Shown here: one piece after another, positions 22,601-26,164 of the stretch
Numbering within the stretch: position 1 is the first letter of the stretch
Layout: the number at the start of each line of letters is the position of its first letter
DNA from: G020354945 sp964570585
GTDB lineage: Bacteria > Omnitrophota > Gorgyraeia > JABMRG01 > JAFGKX01
Assembly (NCBI GenBank): GCA_964570585.1
Contig: CAZMYR010000009.1
Coordinates: forward strand, 1 to 51,860
DNA length: 51,860 nt
Direction of reading: 5' to 3'
Program-made: the position numbers and the translations under genes
The notes under the pieces: model-generated
Told to the model about the DNA's origin: nothing
Seen by the model: the letters and a program-made list of their open reading frames with translations, nothing else
Database searches by the model: none

Positions 22601-25544
22601 GTCTGAAACATTTGCCCGCGTAATTATGCTACACGATAAACTATTTGAGATAAACTCAGCCTTGGCAGAGGATATTAGCCTTAAAGAGATGGTAGAGATG
22701 ACAGAGCTGGTAGGCAATTTAGCCAGCCATCCAACTGCGTTTGCTGAATTTGTTATGACAAAGGCAAAAGAACAAAAGGATAAAGTCAAAGATGATAGTG
22801 TGAAGGATAAACTTAATCAGCTTTATGAGAATGCTTCCTCTGTTGTGAATTCCGGCATAACTGAACTTACATATCAAAGCATAGAAGAAGGCATTTTGAA
22901 GGCGATGCAGAAGAGGAAACAAGATACCTCTGATGTCAAGGCCTTTGGAGATATGGCTGATCTATTTTTATCAATGCTTATGCCCCTCCATAGCGAATTT
23001 GACAGGGCAGCTGTTATAATGCACTTTGCAGCCAGTAACCTTGAGAAAGGCAATTATGATCTGGCAATAGCCCTTTATAATAAGGCAAGGCCTATATTTG
23101 AATATACCGCACGGACGTTGCTGGAGAAGGTTAAGGATACGCCGGATGAAGAGACTGCTGTGGAAGAGTTTGTGGAACAGATGAAAAATAAAGGGAGCAA
23201 AAATGAGGTAATCGATCTTGTAGTAGAGAGTTTCTATAGAGTGAAAGAGATAGATGATGCAATAAAGCAGGCACAACAGGCATTAAATGCAGGTATTCCA
23301 CCTGACACAAAAGCAAAAGATGCCAAAGAGGCAGATATAACAACAACTGAAACACCGCAAACTCCAGATGCACAGTTAGGTAGAGTATTAAAAGCAGTTG
23401 AAGCCGGCGATATTACTGAAGCAAAAGATGCATTAGCAGATATAACCATAACAGAAGGTATATCCCAAGCTGAGGCAGAACAGATAGAGACAAAACTTGA
23501 GCGAATAGCAGAGAGCCTGAAGACTTACATAAAAGAAGATATTCAAGTCCGCGAAAAAGAGGCTGTCTTGCAGCAAAAAGCAGCAGAATTAAAAGGGCAG
23601 ATAGCAGGATTGAAGCAGGAGATTGCAAGTTTTCTTCGCGGCGATGTAGACAAAGGCGATGAAATTAAAGCCAGTCATTCAGGAAAGTGGCTTAAAGTCC
23701 TTGATAGATTCCTTAAGGCAAAAGAGTATAAAAATGGCATAAAAGAATGGATAGAAAAAGGTGCGAAAGATTATATTGTTTCAACAGAAACATTGCTCGA
23801 GGATATACCTGATACGCAGCAAAGAGAACGAATAAAATCTCTATTGGACAGAGAGGATATAATAATAGTAGATATACCCGCAAGACTTTTATCGAGCAAA
23901 CATGTAGATTCATCCTGGGTATTAGGTATAAATGTTGATGGTAAAATCATACTACCGAGGCAACTCGTAGAAGTTTTAGGTATCTTAAACAACAGAGGAA
24001 TAAAGATACTTGGGTCTATAATAGGACACGAAGGGCTTGAACGAGATAAAGGCTACAGCCATGAACAGGCATTGGATGAACAGGCAGAGATTTTAAGCGT
24101 AACAAAGCCGCAACTTAAGGTTATATTAGACAATGTTGCTAAGTTAATAATTTATATGGATAATTTACCCAAAAATTTAACTGCAAAACAAAGAAAAACC
24201 TTAACAGACGCTATTTACGTCTCAGTAGAAGAATTTGAGAAACAGCTAATTACACAAAAGCAGGTAGAAGACGCAATCATTAAGACTTTAGCAGGGACCC
24301 CACATATAAACCTTGGTGAAATAAAAGCATTATCCAGCATACTTTCCTCAATCTTAGCTCCAGAGTCGCCATTTAAGGTAATATCAGATATGCTTTCAGA
24401 ATATGTAGAGCATAACCCAGGATATCAAATTCTTGCTGATGTTGCATCAGATGCTGTATCTGAAATAGAAATAGACCGACAAAACCTGACAGCTACCCTT
24501 GAGTCCGTTCACGATTATGTGCAAAAGGCAACAGCCGGCCGTAAATTAAATTGCGAGCAGTTAAGCTTACTATTCTATGAAATAGGACAGCAATCAGGCC
24601 TGCCGATAGCTTTAAGAAAATTAGAGGCATCTCCACAGAGCCACATATTTATAGCCTTGGAGGAAGATAAAAAACCGGCAATTCTTTGGGAGACTACAGT
24701 AAAGAATTCTAAAGAAGCAAGATATAAAAATGAGCAGGAGCTTATTACAAGGTTAACAAACCGCGGAATTAAGGTATTGGCTAAAAAGAGCATAAAATGG
24801 GGCAGGGATAACCTCGTAGCCGAGTCAATATTAAGAGAAGCGGTACAAGATGCAAGAAATAACAACACCCAACATGCCCTTAACTTAACAAAGCAGGCCC
24901 TTGGATTAGACCCGGCAAGCTATGCAGGACATCTACTTATGTTTGCATTGACTGATAAATCAAAGTATAACTCAGAAGACCTTAAAGCAATAGAACACAT
25001 ATTAGCTGAAGGAGGAAGGACATTGCTTAGCCTTGGTATGGTAATTGCATTAGGCTCAAGCATTGTAAATGACGATTTTGCCAGCTGCTTAGGAGTATTC
25101 CTTAAATCATTACCTGAAGAAGTAAGAAATAACATAAAGATAAAAGTATATGGCGAAGAGACATCGGATACAATGGCTACTCTTGCAAGATATAATATAC
25201 CGGTATCCGGTAAACTTCCCAAGGTAATAAAGACAGCGGTTGTTGTGTACAATCCTGAAAAAGAACAGAAATTATACTTAGAGGCAGACAGGGTAAGATA
25301 CGTAAAGGTGCCAACAGCCGCCAAGAATAAAACAATAGCAGCAACAGATATACTCTTTGCCATATTCCGGTTGCCGTTTAGGGCATTTATGGAACAATTT
25401 GGCATAAAGATAGGTATCTCCGATTCAGAGAGAGAAGGCTTATTTGCTAACGCAGATTCTTATGCAGGGGCTGTCGAGATTAAGCCGGTTGACAAGAAAG
25501 ACGCAGAAGCAATTATGCAGAGATTAATCGAGGTGAATGCATAA
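3..25544 (+). CDS. Giant multidomain protein, 5'-truncated by the window edge
   Basis: The reading frame is already open at base 3 and runs to TAA at 25542-25544, at least 8,513 codons. The first in-frame start-like codon (TTG at 81) lies inside a repeat unit and is not a credible start, so the N-terminus is upstream. Layout by window position: YD/Rhs-like repeats (3 to about 1600); a Gly-rich hydrophobic stretch (about 1770-1960); long helical regions; beta-rich modules (about 4650-6550 and 7650-10000) separated by a Pro/Glu linker (about 6640-6800); helical segments (10800-13800); hydrophobic segments (13840-14420 and 20340-20520); a SecA/DEAD-like ATPase core (about 16740-18850); a Lys/Glu-rich coiled coil (18940-19250); HELCH at 21876-21890; and a transglutaminase-like segment (about 24500-24720) before a TPR-like tail. 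Proteins of this size are known from Omnitrophota. Function is unknown; a cell-surface or cell-interaction role is inferred from the YD repeats and the peptidase-like motifs. Confidence 0.9.
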   Translation, partial: YTQKREEQGGNLNKATTTVRSNIAYNLLEQVVYYEDVITSSASSGLTTHSTMSNMQYDAQGRIASFSQTRRETGSGLDKTTQMQRSGISYNSLGQITGYKDTIIVTFDNLDFTVIIIMSGIEYDSKGRIKEYTEQRKENGELTTVTYREQINYNSLGQIVSYEDATSYADASHIILINSVSNIEYDSQGRIRSLKQEVDEIYSWGEGELHKRSTTQRTNTQYNILGQLISYHDTTTLPTGEVINTDTDDIRYDINGDRRGWHEKTVSSTAPALITEKTYSNVVLYDNKKMSSYDVKLHTYGVVNKRKLFQELEKLKALGLFDYGDGFSVNDMKDIDKTEWQSWKNIEYKGNSMVSAEYHHKYPVITNDETGEWQYVETDVAYERERNQNVITTTTTIKGQIKNIGPGVPEYGERTVVTTETLDENSVAREIVTTVTQNWDNPNTPADPDADPIDEREPQTTKKVDIVYDSKGNIHKYTSPKDGDKPEGQATLTYNNFGQVIYEYTQYSDNQASGENNWAKAWYTYDRFGDVRETNTQRYKTWTETVSSGGCGGGHSTIRHTIDDKDVYNRYSERTEHNEYHNSEVISSSGGGGGCLGGILGGILGAFTGGIALIIMGAIGGYLLGEANPELIQIAWQVFKIAVSIYIGFSDGGFLTKMLFEVMWEVVADITYQLATTGTINWEQVGETAYMACATSSPIRAVLLDVVKDVLNTLGNLAEAIGFGDGNWGDFVTGTPGAGGETYGKIDWNNWFAEATWKDATAFWTNALPLATIQVAVSEVGKRNDWSPFMTTFITSMATQTFNTGNLTVDGLMRDPGALIKPSLRAALYGAIAEWEEETDMAPILKAFVKEALEQVAAAMVDLAYAGLGFKLGPIKVEYESKRDEDGNVTIEGIDDEDVRNRIAELIKDEGVEPEVYMTLGKGLRIQWAVSANELEFTPKEINENQPRLAKALGDKLKDKSGRMLPDDYQLQGSLIFNSDGEIDASLADFVSETKSEEAAEWAERSLGTHISLDKLIAEIGSFDKLDAAMAKDYSGQLLDFVIDAAQDGILTAEIVKDVLSGYEILISKLDFQGMTSEDALSTVKTIAADITDVVKIAFANKIYDPEITKAAFSALGAMFTKVMENWEVFGELLVDAVHEIKEAIVNIVREAVKTGNEKLMIEVSKQALDTFSKMVATFLDKAFEIRAKLGDAMVVDMLRELVCGIADTQKAAIESGNQKVIKEVTNYASKILEEVFDKLNEEGGIYEQAKDAMNNGDITKAMLVSKLADTVLAGFIEMAENIIAGIASGKVTQETATEVINNQLQHLQNIAMKYKVKDANVISITIVAKTLRTAMQIQAIARDAVKELDKDIIGNIKKQLNNMMEAFINKTKEENAQEAGQQLTEILGAKQKGKSELELVIETQALIGAILNVADKVTDKSKVANVLTPVVNLLHQTLDAYAGKVNNEGMSRKDSILFKKAKEDWNKHLRGGLNDLNIAGLQEEINNINTLFESISCPSLRGEAISEPQAEADESVIARSASDEAIPQLTMRTEMMNLSEFLKKWGKFFDLSSEDRLSLNFNAKIVCLIDPITGKPYAAYAVGGESLGTLTTKKPIGLIFSKEKTSIITAIRINENGGLTLRVKGDMDLHKPRTSGEAELGGQSPARTSSQYTVIEDGKDYIAVNGLVEWELNSTTGTLLHMAFNPGHKAYDASGRPLWHDSQNRRFYQDGKVRKSYTDRQTGTFVEERVKLNPEGEWKEKGKWGFEYHFFNGSGTKRNVVNDNTKQQVLDSINAELGTIPYRFYNLDGNLIFASKGITPVTYMPNGIDRVTSEMTVFTLDDKSKLIYGNDTATIKGPDGKEQVLKGAMVTFDTLEGKVQQLVTNGTIRTAEIDGQLYIISYQVYNITDQHTHRSLDEMIEVKLEGAGTETESKRKGGIADSVHLNADNPKDLIIKAGSIYTMVTQVKNNKIAGAKILVTPNTVVYNDGSTDITIAGTTLAKGQQAIVTAKGLIKLGPEIKLMGTPFSIDPDSIYSDKLILRNLITGELVVSGEELTLPNGIIATLNSEKQPDGDWRIVLTPVAQKLSFKVGDETIQFDCVAGKGGIKGNITVDNREYELELLEPVPVAGQDFTIKQDLKDLGVVSITYATDTEGNIKPEIGSTFTYVDSKDNKTTYTITEVKGDKFFFKEVKPAEPSAVSSVAGELTGFMPQVGGFGPKVPVGAIISLSLCAIPAPTPAKEPAAEPKTEEQPSTPEASKPTPAPEEAPVPEPKPVEEPSTQEAAQNEFMDKLFKAYEAVDKNEAYIERYGEASLRTKVLPSGQEIVSVVAEPRGSQEAMDLFKEYIENRIQQGEFNPEQWQFLVMGENPLADKLLELRFFAEVAQQFNIGFEECGIYFCSEEVLRNTAAELGVDINEVYFHAYSGLINIFNFEAQRAFSFLADLKGIEASEMANLLEKTVQKKAEKYGLGYGEEVEESNPAHQAFKKDIASEFEEVITALIDVANVMAKDWIGNKMKPLAGKKHIMIYGYSSAVETLFGKDNWQEFEATTISTPTIQQAEIQPIELQLAPITIELGKVIKDNELKGDGATINLTGAWKSYVIKTEWDGGEWDGKSKIGTIDTANGKPADIIGAYLNVETGHLIFIAKGEQRVVYKEGKPGGMPDICRHTKYDVIKQDGNTFDVTGMVEWSYDPTGKKGLTHMAFNPGATATIADTFKGETIIKSKVLVAGDNFEITTQGLNVTNRYDVDFISQGFMVNETSAVVLDRPVRADVKLIEPTKDGQKPTLIIDNLYNPDGTELDLSKVEGRIISEGNREATFTGLSLRDGLIYISAEGSGIIDTSSQKPPELPYELPLPQTSEFKYTLTENLGNGVVVWSGNMKYALMPTGSVRALYDQQGATGIIADTFKGETIIKSKVLVAGDNFEITTQGLNVTNRYDVDFISQGFMVNETSAVVLDRPVRADVKLIEPTKDGQKPTLIIDNLYNPDGTELDLSKVEGRIISEGNREATFTGLSLRDGLIYISAEGSGIIDTSSQKPPELPYELPLPQTSEFKYTLTENLGNGVVVWSGNMKYALMPTGSVRALYDQQGATGVIADTFEGEVVIAGRSLKKGDQFRITGSGVEIMPPVEQNARRLINGEGQALTADIINNIRDNTGKLFEGQRIEELFIRAIAVDDNNTLVMFSKPDVIYNALASLETRAKAGKGVFKSTGIEKINVQPLLLVNKDGISVAYYDSSESEPQGIVGFSGIDKKTGLVSVDIINKNKRFSAFADGKASYLYQQVSEGNFDLVLMPQQGQDNPYYGKLIKRNGNVTATGAFQTKAKPTTDPGIAPEALAQFVADASVITGIRPLMEDGISKGFRVDAISENITSSLIFAEGTAGKYLLAYRLDGDRGDEYHRLFYLEDSDKYKKSPAGACAYSYTRSFDDAGDVKIIVRTKEAYRGDEKFKDKILKIRGDLIKDKNDWSYAIVPVADDKSLIKEKEVNTFAESLEDFGADLGEHLGLNRISDIRIEPSAGGTAAKKYFGLTGRVSETGFRLFDPRGRYYLEVSENGIGIGLKNHSISGLNRSTGEITVLTKAVFLAGNIENSEDRLLLKWSDKGWKLEKYTGKYQKIFHKDAKTVFDACEEVLTILKKDNKISIDKVHNDISNLEMARVAYTIFVDYQKAAESWNRLYQSEYQHEIHGELFDKLITFVTDLIGKYEIQLRGTRFDIFGTPMPTLLSESSLSKPSEPSFETLDAESAQLLKAQFKDIITSAFQKVKAGDLPAIAKLIGSPQQGNLGLTGKHIKSAIEHYIKAESAEENTRVFAENLVFANEHARKAGYAIFAANTLFIACIYAYQSEKTAKILQQIAQEIAEGIELSGKYYLDDRYLADPIVVGLRMEKEDGVAYEKLMRYLVEFSQAGSYQDPKVERLLSSIATDTEALITALETDADTSDIAKTAIGLHSKVEAEHILAVVAQREAMIILSAMDKAIQEIGRVYSEERSSLRQDARFSSTDEYLSAIKEYDTASGRMTDRLEGSLRLSKLEQEYNSQKNRLLLDIVEMIRNPAPAQDADAAAPTGEIDFSQVFMQPLNTNMLQSTSELVKSSVNANAYDEAVFLKRAREQVELLLNSLNMDKPAMSLTTSEIAHMQQQLYNARPYADFCQIANQIDMHKAALSYLLAQSESLMQKNREILAKYYKHADKSQKAMFKGVVSAQQSQVDGELNLSQFTPLLNNIMAQLQNNIDRNKEIKIEETIADMQLYEHNLALINRLKAVESEYGQIFDNLKQSLADKRYSFMKDSSFDRGQIKRFADEVEYAGLGIHIASIQIKLAKAQFMLEVSLSKIKKDTGKVIDRKVDQQATSRAITQVFMGRALQFTPEDKIYYSRVGDERQSAIASIFTPKLAEAEKQLQTLQTRIDEIASQYKKKSLDMKELSTELIIMDAEILSSSITIVSELITKPIAADYPYRMDDYKLVPAQIRDSFERLSVDLANLKKVLGLSISMLKENNSSINSAAFGKALFGIVTQYAEKEMALANILFIHLSSINNVYQKKEKAHSTWGKIKSRGRSDNVYRKELMASEKAFLGIITRIANSTSFLDKNIDDALALYYNGPGKTDHRELLIKDIPEFGYHDVTSLEAAFEGYRKATIVNYVINTVAEIVVLTAVTVLTSGYAAPVTGAKIFSAVNILTRIHRAARMALVVGSFFLAIRVTRHNILSLYRKGLGEYIDTFSLLEDLALPAAEGFNQGKWIGMFMGGIGGIGGTYGLRAALKAGTKSLGGEGIYLTARAWFLAGFGARFIYGAFKEHYIKGIDWKDINLNDLTVESLVFGGEVALLGTVGKILAVGAGGFSSDKALAELSVARSQVIGGGSWIKGAGISFKSLLIGDTPRAIVARYMLLNRMATTANIMLEFNIAGKGFIQPLLDWRRRAAYERGELDAFDGRWYVRMLAGFGEGGATESWIQGAWFGTWFYFLSRATYLAEQTWSNAMKNWTVAKGSAATFAKDKMLKALDLIPGEVKHLTWGAIKEAYIEGPVAELLVALGVPPMWAEVLVEFIPGDGGVRVNRFSVTARIETMEKSDPAAAMGLISKKKVKDIIPDGETLESAAVEIGRSVDETGNMSVLDWMNKANVNRAAADKYTAASVLADLTGKNDVTISDIAKLTGQDVKALAKECGIEVVRVGYGRMNTEEIIAEGGETAEKAIMGLTTDDAARARGKSDITEIGLDKKDSGKKLSEVKSEIGQQEGVELTNKETLEVLGLDKVSFKQWSAAMDMNIEAALEAFGLEEYIPQVVYSEAKLREFMYAAGIIPELHSKISDAEIMKALRDLRINIESDEALDKFKAKFRNINEATLKEISAEAGVDLKKTLKGSNEYLYHKWHPVIADARNISEGKVKLTINGKSKTYNIAELNLALLELSRYPYSTLEIEIKGERKNISLFGLNPQARVEKVKVKDENGKVVKDKKGNDVEEKALVIYLFDPSPINQHTDDEYDPENASREIRIDAQNNAQVIFSSVDGYYYEVVKVDKPWKWEVKLLDERFDALKTHYINEEELSPEEAEARVEKDKAKAGEMCDAINKVISRMAEPITVKDEQGKPKIDDQGNVKTEPRYAVPDELEGVNQVQAVLDMLVNPNALFRMPTSAGKTFYIYAAVVQVNKLLGRKTPYVTHNLNQFMDQINSKWARFFGEENVGITWVALAQESDGDKVLSLNDLHVVGGNVGTNADTSTADKLKGADVVIMTSDVLEFFENALGEAKGPGKSAVEEVWNEIFANTMIVFDEVDTLFFKNRAQSGRGQKLLEKSDKEVMRAVHKFLKSKDMFDLTDGEKPGEHMEELKALLTVNYTVIDAKGKATKVLDKSFAEYEDAVDKSQKNNTFVYLSGAMFNEEVKTKFNTWLNEKLKLKKPIQDIEKVDDYSAGNQEKIRQYRRSLKAISKVILQVDGRDVAFDPDSGLIVPAPQGVAIPELHLQDPYFAGHTQLLFAELKGKETAAPTQAYLDNLLKERSDELKKSREGKEGAPDNLDRVTVSDWARVTTMDKAIRRAMNAGATISGFTGTLAAVTDMANLMYGLRHKMLGEEFDYNTRIHAVYETSEWKEGALEGIFNDIIHNNIRHGFIFNGLGTVHEGKVSEEVKERFRKLAEARGKKLGRDFEIHLVAKDQKTEWDVYKFVYNHTTGKVTEERGLTERKDKDGKIRMVEKHSTDAIKKYMEKRTERDDVSVFFYLNPSATRATDIYAIHKDDIKLKDIFTNIKCYALIDTRTTSWVFKQLAGRDRGARSSSDIEKFVGKELFGKKIYHHLDVYIVDKTCKAEVALIDKQKGIEKIRDVMLPKADKMAGQEALFKNLSDLQYSKAAEFLENQKEKIKEDVYALRAEIKEIKQEIRQNKLGIVRIERQIEGNKIKGEGLKDLQDKIKMLKIANEELKNQIKDIEEIAQGAEKESKLRRRLESGVRASEQVTIIEKFLEHYQNTIGVDDSFKIPEDAQTAQQALQDAVDRFRRFLKENIVGDAQSGLAPDKRFSKLYKPIQEALIEEAEAKDRIELKRTQKNPQSGIVFGRTPSDTVKLINESVGEDDLPARITESRASEDAVFVSKTRDELSMELGLTESQDALLMRKLGQDGCLDYEGNVSVSGVAKAYYFKKALKNLGKGVLYNIISQFFKSIGGSDDEEKALGLVMKLVDENVLSVSHNNYQEVMEPLAGAAELVKAGVVRADGIKEADIIAALTAFDAQAFRKLMNKHANKATEQGREYARRFGKERTDIRRRQEAINNQIYAKRVIELLTLYKNAEIEPWLSLPMRIGDKRKITRETVRALTFGRFNSIPMAIVVSLLARPFLIDAFGKSVGGVLGSFVIPGYIILAGGLLPDASVWIGKGARRARLSLAGAKLMKNSKAENKGFANYVDYVMNQDYSFKLKRSMIAVAYPKKMRLFDWVVANMKRATGDPKLETYSKQNENIIFALTEGDLELTDEEQSTVVFIFGNSIKRRHITKARRQASQLAELLFEDLEHQSYETRMRLFGKIHQLINAGTPLGKKEFKGFKKGIEQDKNDKIIESILNKAKFEVLKQTIRLQDFQARLMKGDLSAESVDDETANLLAASMLRDKQTTSMEDLIKEYETLRDMTKEIRDMVKKITGADIEIEELKQDYQHVRTELARHNIHMKVGAIKKAENKIMKKNRMKQAKEHQGANAYNKVVHDGGKASRFGIEGKENEKNKTFTNICNKAISLIEGKKKKYPHFSKALETIEAIIRDGTPGQAELVVKDKLSSGANAEKEPQREGKRPHINFDGNFVDWLVTIWERESSEHKDNQKALELTQKAVAWILLERLGHELCHTNDIFRDNPIDAIKDFVEELRNKLYFDMVMMGVLHSDPELEKEIEGLVSKYQFDKRFSSGAFYKRFYRIKDGKREFRPEIENIKDIWVFAINRLITQVKNRGFSSAYIERLEQIRKDIILNIDPYAKIFQEHRYDPEGFVQQLYGIFGISVDLRDVSEDATAFQDKVDKVIGQMKKLGITDPATLARARFILTNIRNLEPMTIDEFAEIIKTGNYLELAKKVLDKTSAWPACLSDKPSETFARVIMLHDKLFEINSALAEDISLKEMVEMTELVGNLASHPTAFAEFVMTKAKEQKDKVKDDSVKDKLNQLYENASSVVNSGITELTYQSIEEGILKAMQKRKQDTSDVKAFGDMADLFLSMLMPLHSEFDRAAVIMHFAASNLEKGNYDLAIALYNKARPIFEYTARTLLEKVKDTPDEETAVEEFVEQMKNKGSKNEVIDLVVESFYRVKEIDDAIKQAQQALNAGIPPDTKAKDAKEADITTTETPQTPDAQLGRVLKAVEAGDITEAKDALADITITEGISQAEAEQIETKLERIAESLKTYIKEDIQVREKEAVLQQKAAELKGQIAGLKQEIASFLRGDVDKGDEIKASHSGKWLKVLDRFLKAKEYKNGIKEWIEKGAKDYIVSTETLLEDIPDTQQRERIKSLLDREDIIIVDIPARLLSSKHVDSSWVLGINVDGKIILPRQLVEVLGILNNRGIKILGSIIGHEGLERDKGYSHEQALDEQAEILSVTKPQLKVILDNVAKLIIYMDNLPKNLTAKQRKTLTDAIYVSVEEFEKQLITQKQVEDAIIKTLAGTPHINLGEIKALSSILSSILAPESPFKVISDMLSEYVEHNPGYQILADVASDAVSEIEIDRQNLTATLESVHDYVQKATAGRKLNCEQLSLLFYEIGQQSGLPIALRKLEASPQSHIFIALEEDKKPAILWETTVKNSKEARYKNEQELITRLTNRGIKVLAKKSIKWGRDNLVAESILREAVQDARNNNTQHALNLTKQALGLDPASYAGHLLMFALTDKSKYNSEDLKAIEHILAEGGRTLLSLGMVIALGSSIVNDDFASCLGVFLKSLPEEVRNNIKIKVYGEETSDTMATLARYNIPVSGKLPKVIKTAVVVYNPEKEQKLYLEADRVRYVKVPTAAKNKTIAATDILFAIFRLPFRAFMEQFGIKIGISDSEREGLFANADSYAGAVEIKPVDKKDAEAIMQRLIEVNA
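4492..4600 (+). repeat. Palindromic interspersed repeat translated inside the giant gene
   Basis: Two related units start with GTCATTGCGAGGAG (about 4499 and 4551) and end with AAGCAATC. The second also contains GCTAGCGACGAAGCAATC. In the gene frame they read CPSLRGEAIS and VIARSASDEAIP; the opposite strand reads the familiar ALLAMTDS / EIASPRNDG type of translation. This sequence type is a widespread short palindromic repeat in metagenomic genomes (known from experience, not searched here). It keeps the frame open and sits between a helical and a beta-rich part, where an extra surface loop would be tolerated. Confidence 0.75.
8081..9226 (+). repeat. 573-bp perfect tandem duplication (2 x 191 codons)
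   Basis: Copy 1 spans 8081-8653 and copy 2 spans 8654-9226. Read side by side they appear identical at the nucleotide level, including synonymous sites. Each unit begins in the motif IADTF and encodes a beta-rich module ending in RALYDQQGATG. A diverged third start follows at 9227 (IADTFEGEVVIAG), which shows that the boundary is also an ancient module boundary. Perfect identity means a very recent duplication, ongoing homogenisation or an assembly duplication; the sequence alone cannot separate these. Confidence 0.9.
16740..18860 (+). other. SecA/DEAD-like ATPase core within the giant protein
   Basis: Walker A reads PTSAGKT at 16815-16835 and Walker B reads DEVD at 17232-17243, followed by TLFF as in SecA-type DEVD boxes. 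A GFTGTL motif near 18050 resembles the SecA MTGTA motif. A motif-VI-like QLAGRDRGAR lies at 18699-18728. The order and spacing match a two-RecA-fold superfamily 2 motor. The resemblance to SecA is by motifs only; no preprotein cross-linking or IRA elements were identified. An ATP-driven translocase-like engine inside a giant polypeptide is unusual. Confidence 0.7.
21840..21970 (+). other. HExxH metalloprotease-like motif in the giant protein
   Basis: The residues LGHELCHTND place HELCH at 21876-21890, matching the zinc-metalloprotease HExxH consensus within a predicted helix. A third zinc ligand was not identified with certainty. A second, incomplete motif (GHEGLERDKGYSHEQA, from about 24024) has HE but lacks the second His at the right spacing. 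Protease activity is therefore plausible but unproven. Confidence 0.5.
24470..24720 (+). other. Transglutaminase-like Cys/His segment near the C-terminus of the giant protein
   Basis: A Cys (codon 24552-24554, context KLNCEQLSLLF) begins a helix followed by GLPIALRKL and a His (24642-24644, context QSHIFIAL). ILWETT lies further on. This order matches the papain-like core of bacterial transglutaminase/SirB1-type domains (Cys on a helix, then His on a strand, then an acidic residue). A short TPR-like helical pair (about 24850-24960) follows, also as in SirB1-type proteins. Low sequence conservation keeps this tentative. Confidence 0.45.
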
Positions 25545-25897
25545 TGGTTGAGAGATTCGGCGAACGCCGCGGACATGAAAGATACAAAACCGCATTAGAT
25601 GCTCCTTACGCTGTTACAAGGTTAAAGGAAAGCATCGAAGGTAAAGGCGTAATAAGAGACATAAGCTACGGCGGTCTTAGATTGGATATATGTGAAAGGT
25701 TAAATAAAAGAGCCCATTTTATAATTCCAATAATAGCACAAAAATTGGGTATTTATGTAACTGTATCAGGTAAAATTATATGGATTAAGCGGCAAGACGA
25801 CGTTGCCACTTATGGCATAAAACTTGATTGGTTCTCTGACAAAGACGCATACAAAAAATATATTGAAATATTAGAATCAGCTGATGAGATATATTAG
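25544..25897 (+). CDS. PilZ-domain protein
   Basis: A 117-residue single-domain protein with both halves of the PilZ cyclic-di-GMP signature: RRGHER near the N-terminus (RxxxR) and DISYGG about 30 residues later (D/NxSxxG). PilZ domains bind c-di-GMP and pass the signal to a partner. The ATG overlaps the TAA of the giant gene by one base (TAATG) with GAGGTG upstream, so translation is probably coupled. This points to joint expression and perhaps c-di-GMP control of deployment of the giant protein. The length fits a stand-alone PilZ adaptor. Confidence 0.85.
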   Translation: MVERFGERRGHERYKTALDAPYAVTRLKESIEGKGVIRDISYGGLRLDICERLNKRAHFIIPIIAQKLGIYVTVSGKIIWIKRQDDVATYGIKLDWFSDKDAYKKYIEILESADEIY

Positions 25898-25899
25898 CT

Positions 25900-26036
25900 C
25901 GGAACTTCACCTACGCGGTGGGAGTATGTGCAAGCATTGGTAAATCCCGCAGCGGAAAGACTTGCCTTTAAGGGAAGCCCTTTTCATTACAAGCCCAAAG
26001 GCGACCATCCTAACCTTTCTGCTGTGGGATTTTTTA
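25900..26036 (+). ncRNA. Candidate structured RNA or long-range terminator
   Basis: Downstream of the PilZ gene lies a nested structure. A small hairpin CACC-TACGC-GGTG (25908-25920) comes first. Next, 25943-25959 pairs over 17 bp, with only G-U wobbles, to 26015-26031. Inside it GCCTTT pairs with AAAGGC, and AAGGG-AAG-CCCTT forms an inner hairpin. The outer helix runs directly into a T6 tract, as in an intrinsic terminator. The internal bulges are more elaborate than a plain terminator, so a small RNA or a riboswitch-like leader is possible. It matches no known class that I recognise (not SRP, GEMM or cobalamin type). Confidence 0.5.
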
Positions 26037-26065
26037 TTTATTGATATTACTTAGTATTTGGTATA

Positions 26066-26149
26066 GAATAGCACCGTTTGGGATTTCAAAGAGGCAAATG
26101 TCCCCGCAAGGGGGACACTTGCCCCTTTGCTTTCAGAAACGGTGCATTC
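26066..26149 (+). repeat. Palindromic intergenic repeat, copy A
   Basis: The outer ends GAATAGCACCGTTT (26066-26079) and AAACGGTGCATTC (26137-26149) are inverted copies of each other. They enclose a strong hairpin (26087-26129) with TGTCCCC / GGGGACA near its tip. The same outer ends recur around 28193-28329. It lies between the RNA candidate and the lgt-like gene and ends about 15 bp before that ATG, so it would sit in the gene's 5' leader. Confidence 0.75.
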
Positions 26150-26164
26150 TTATAAGGATATTAT

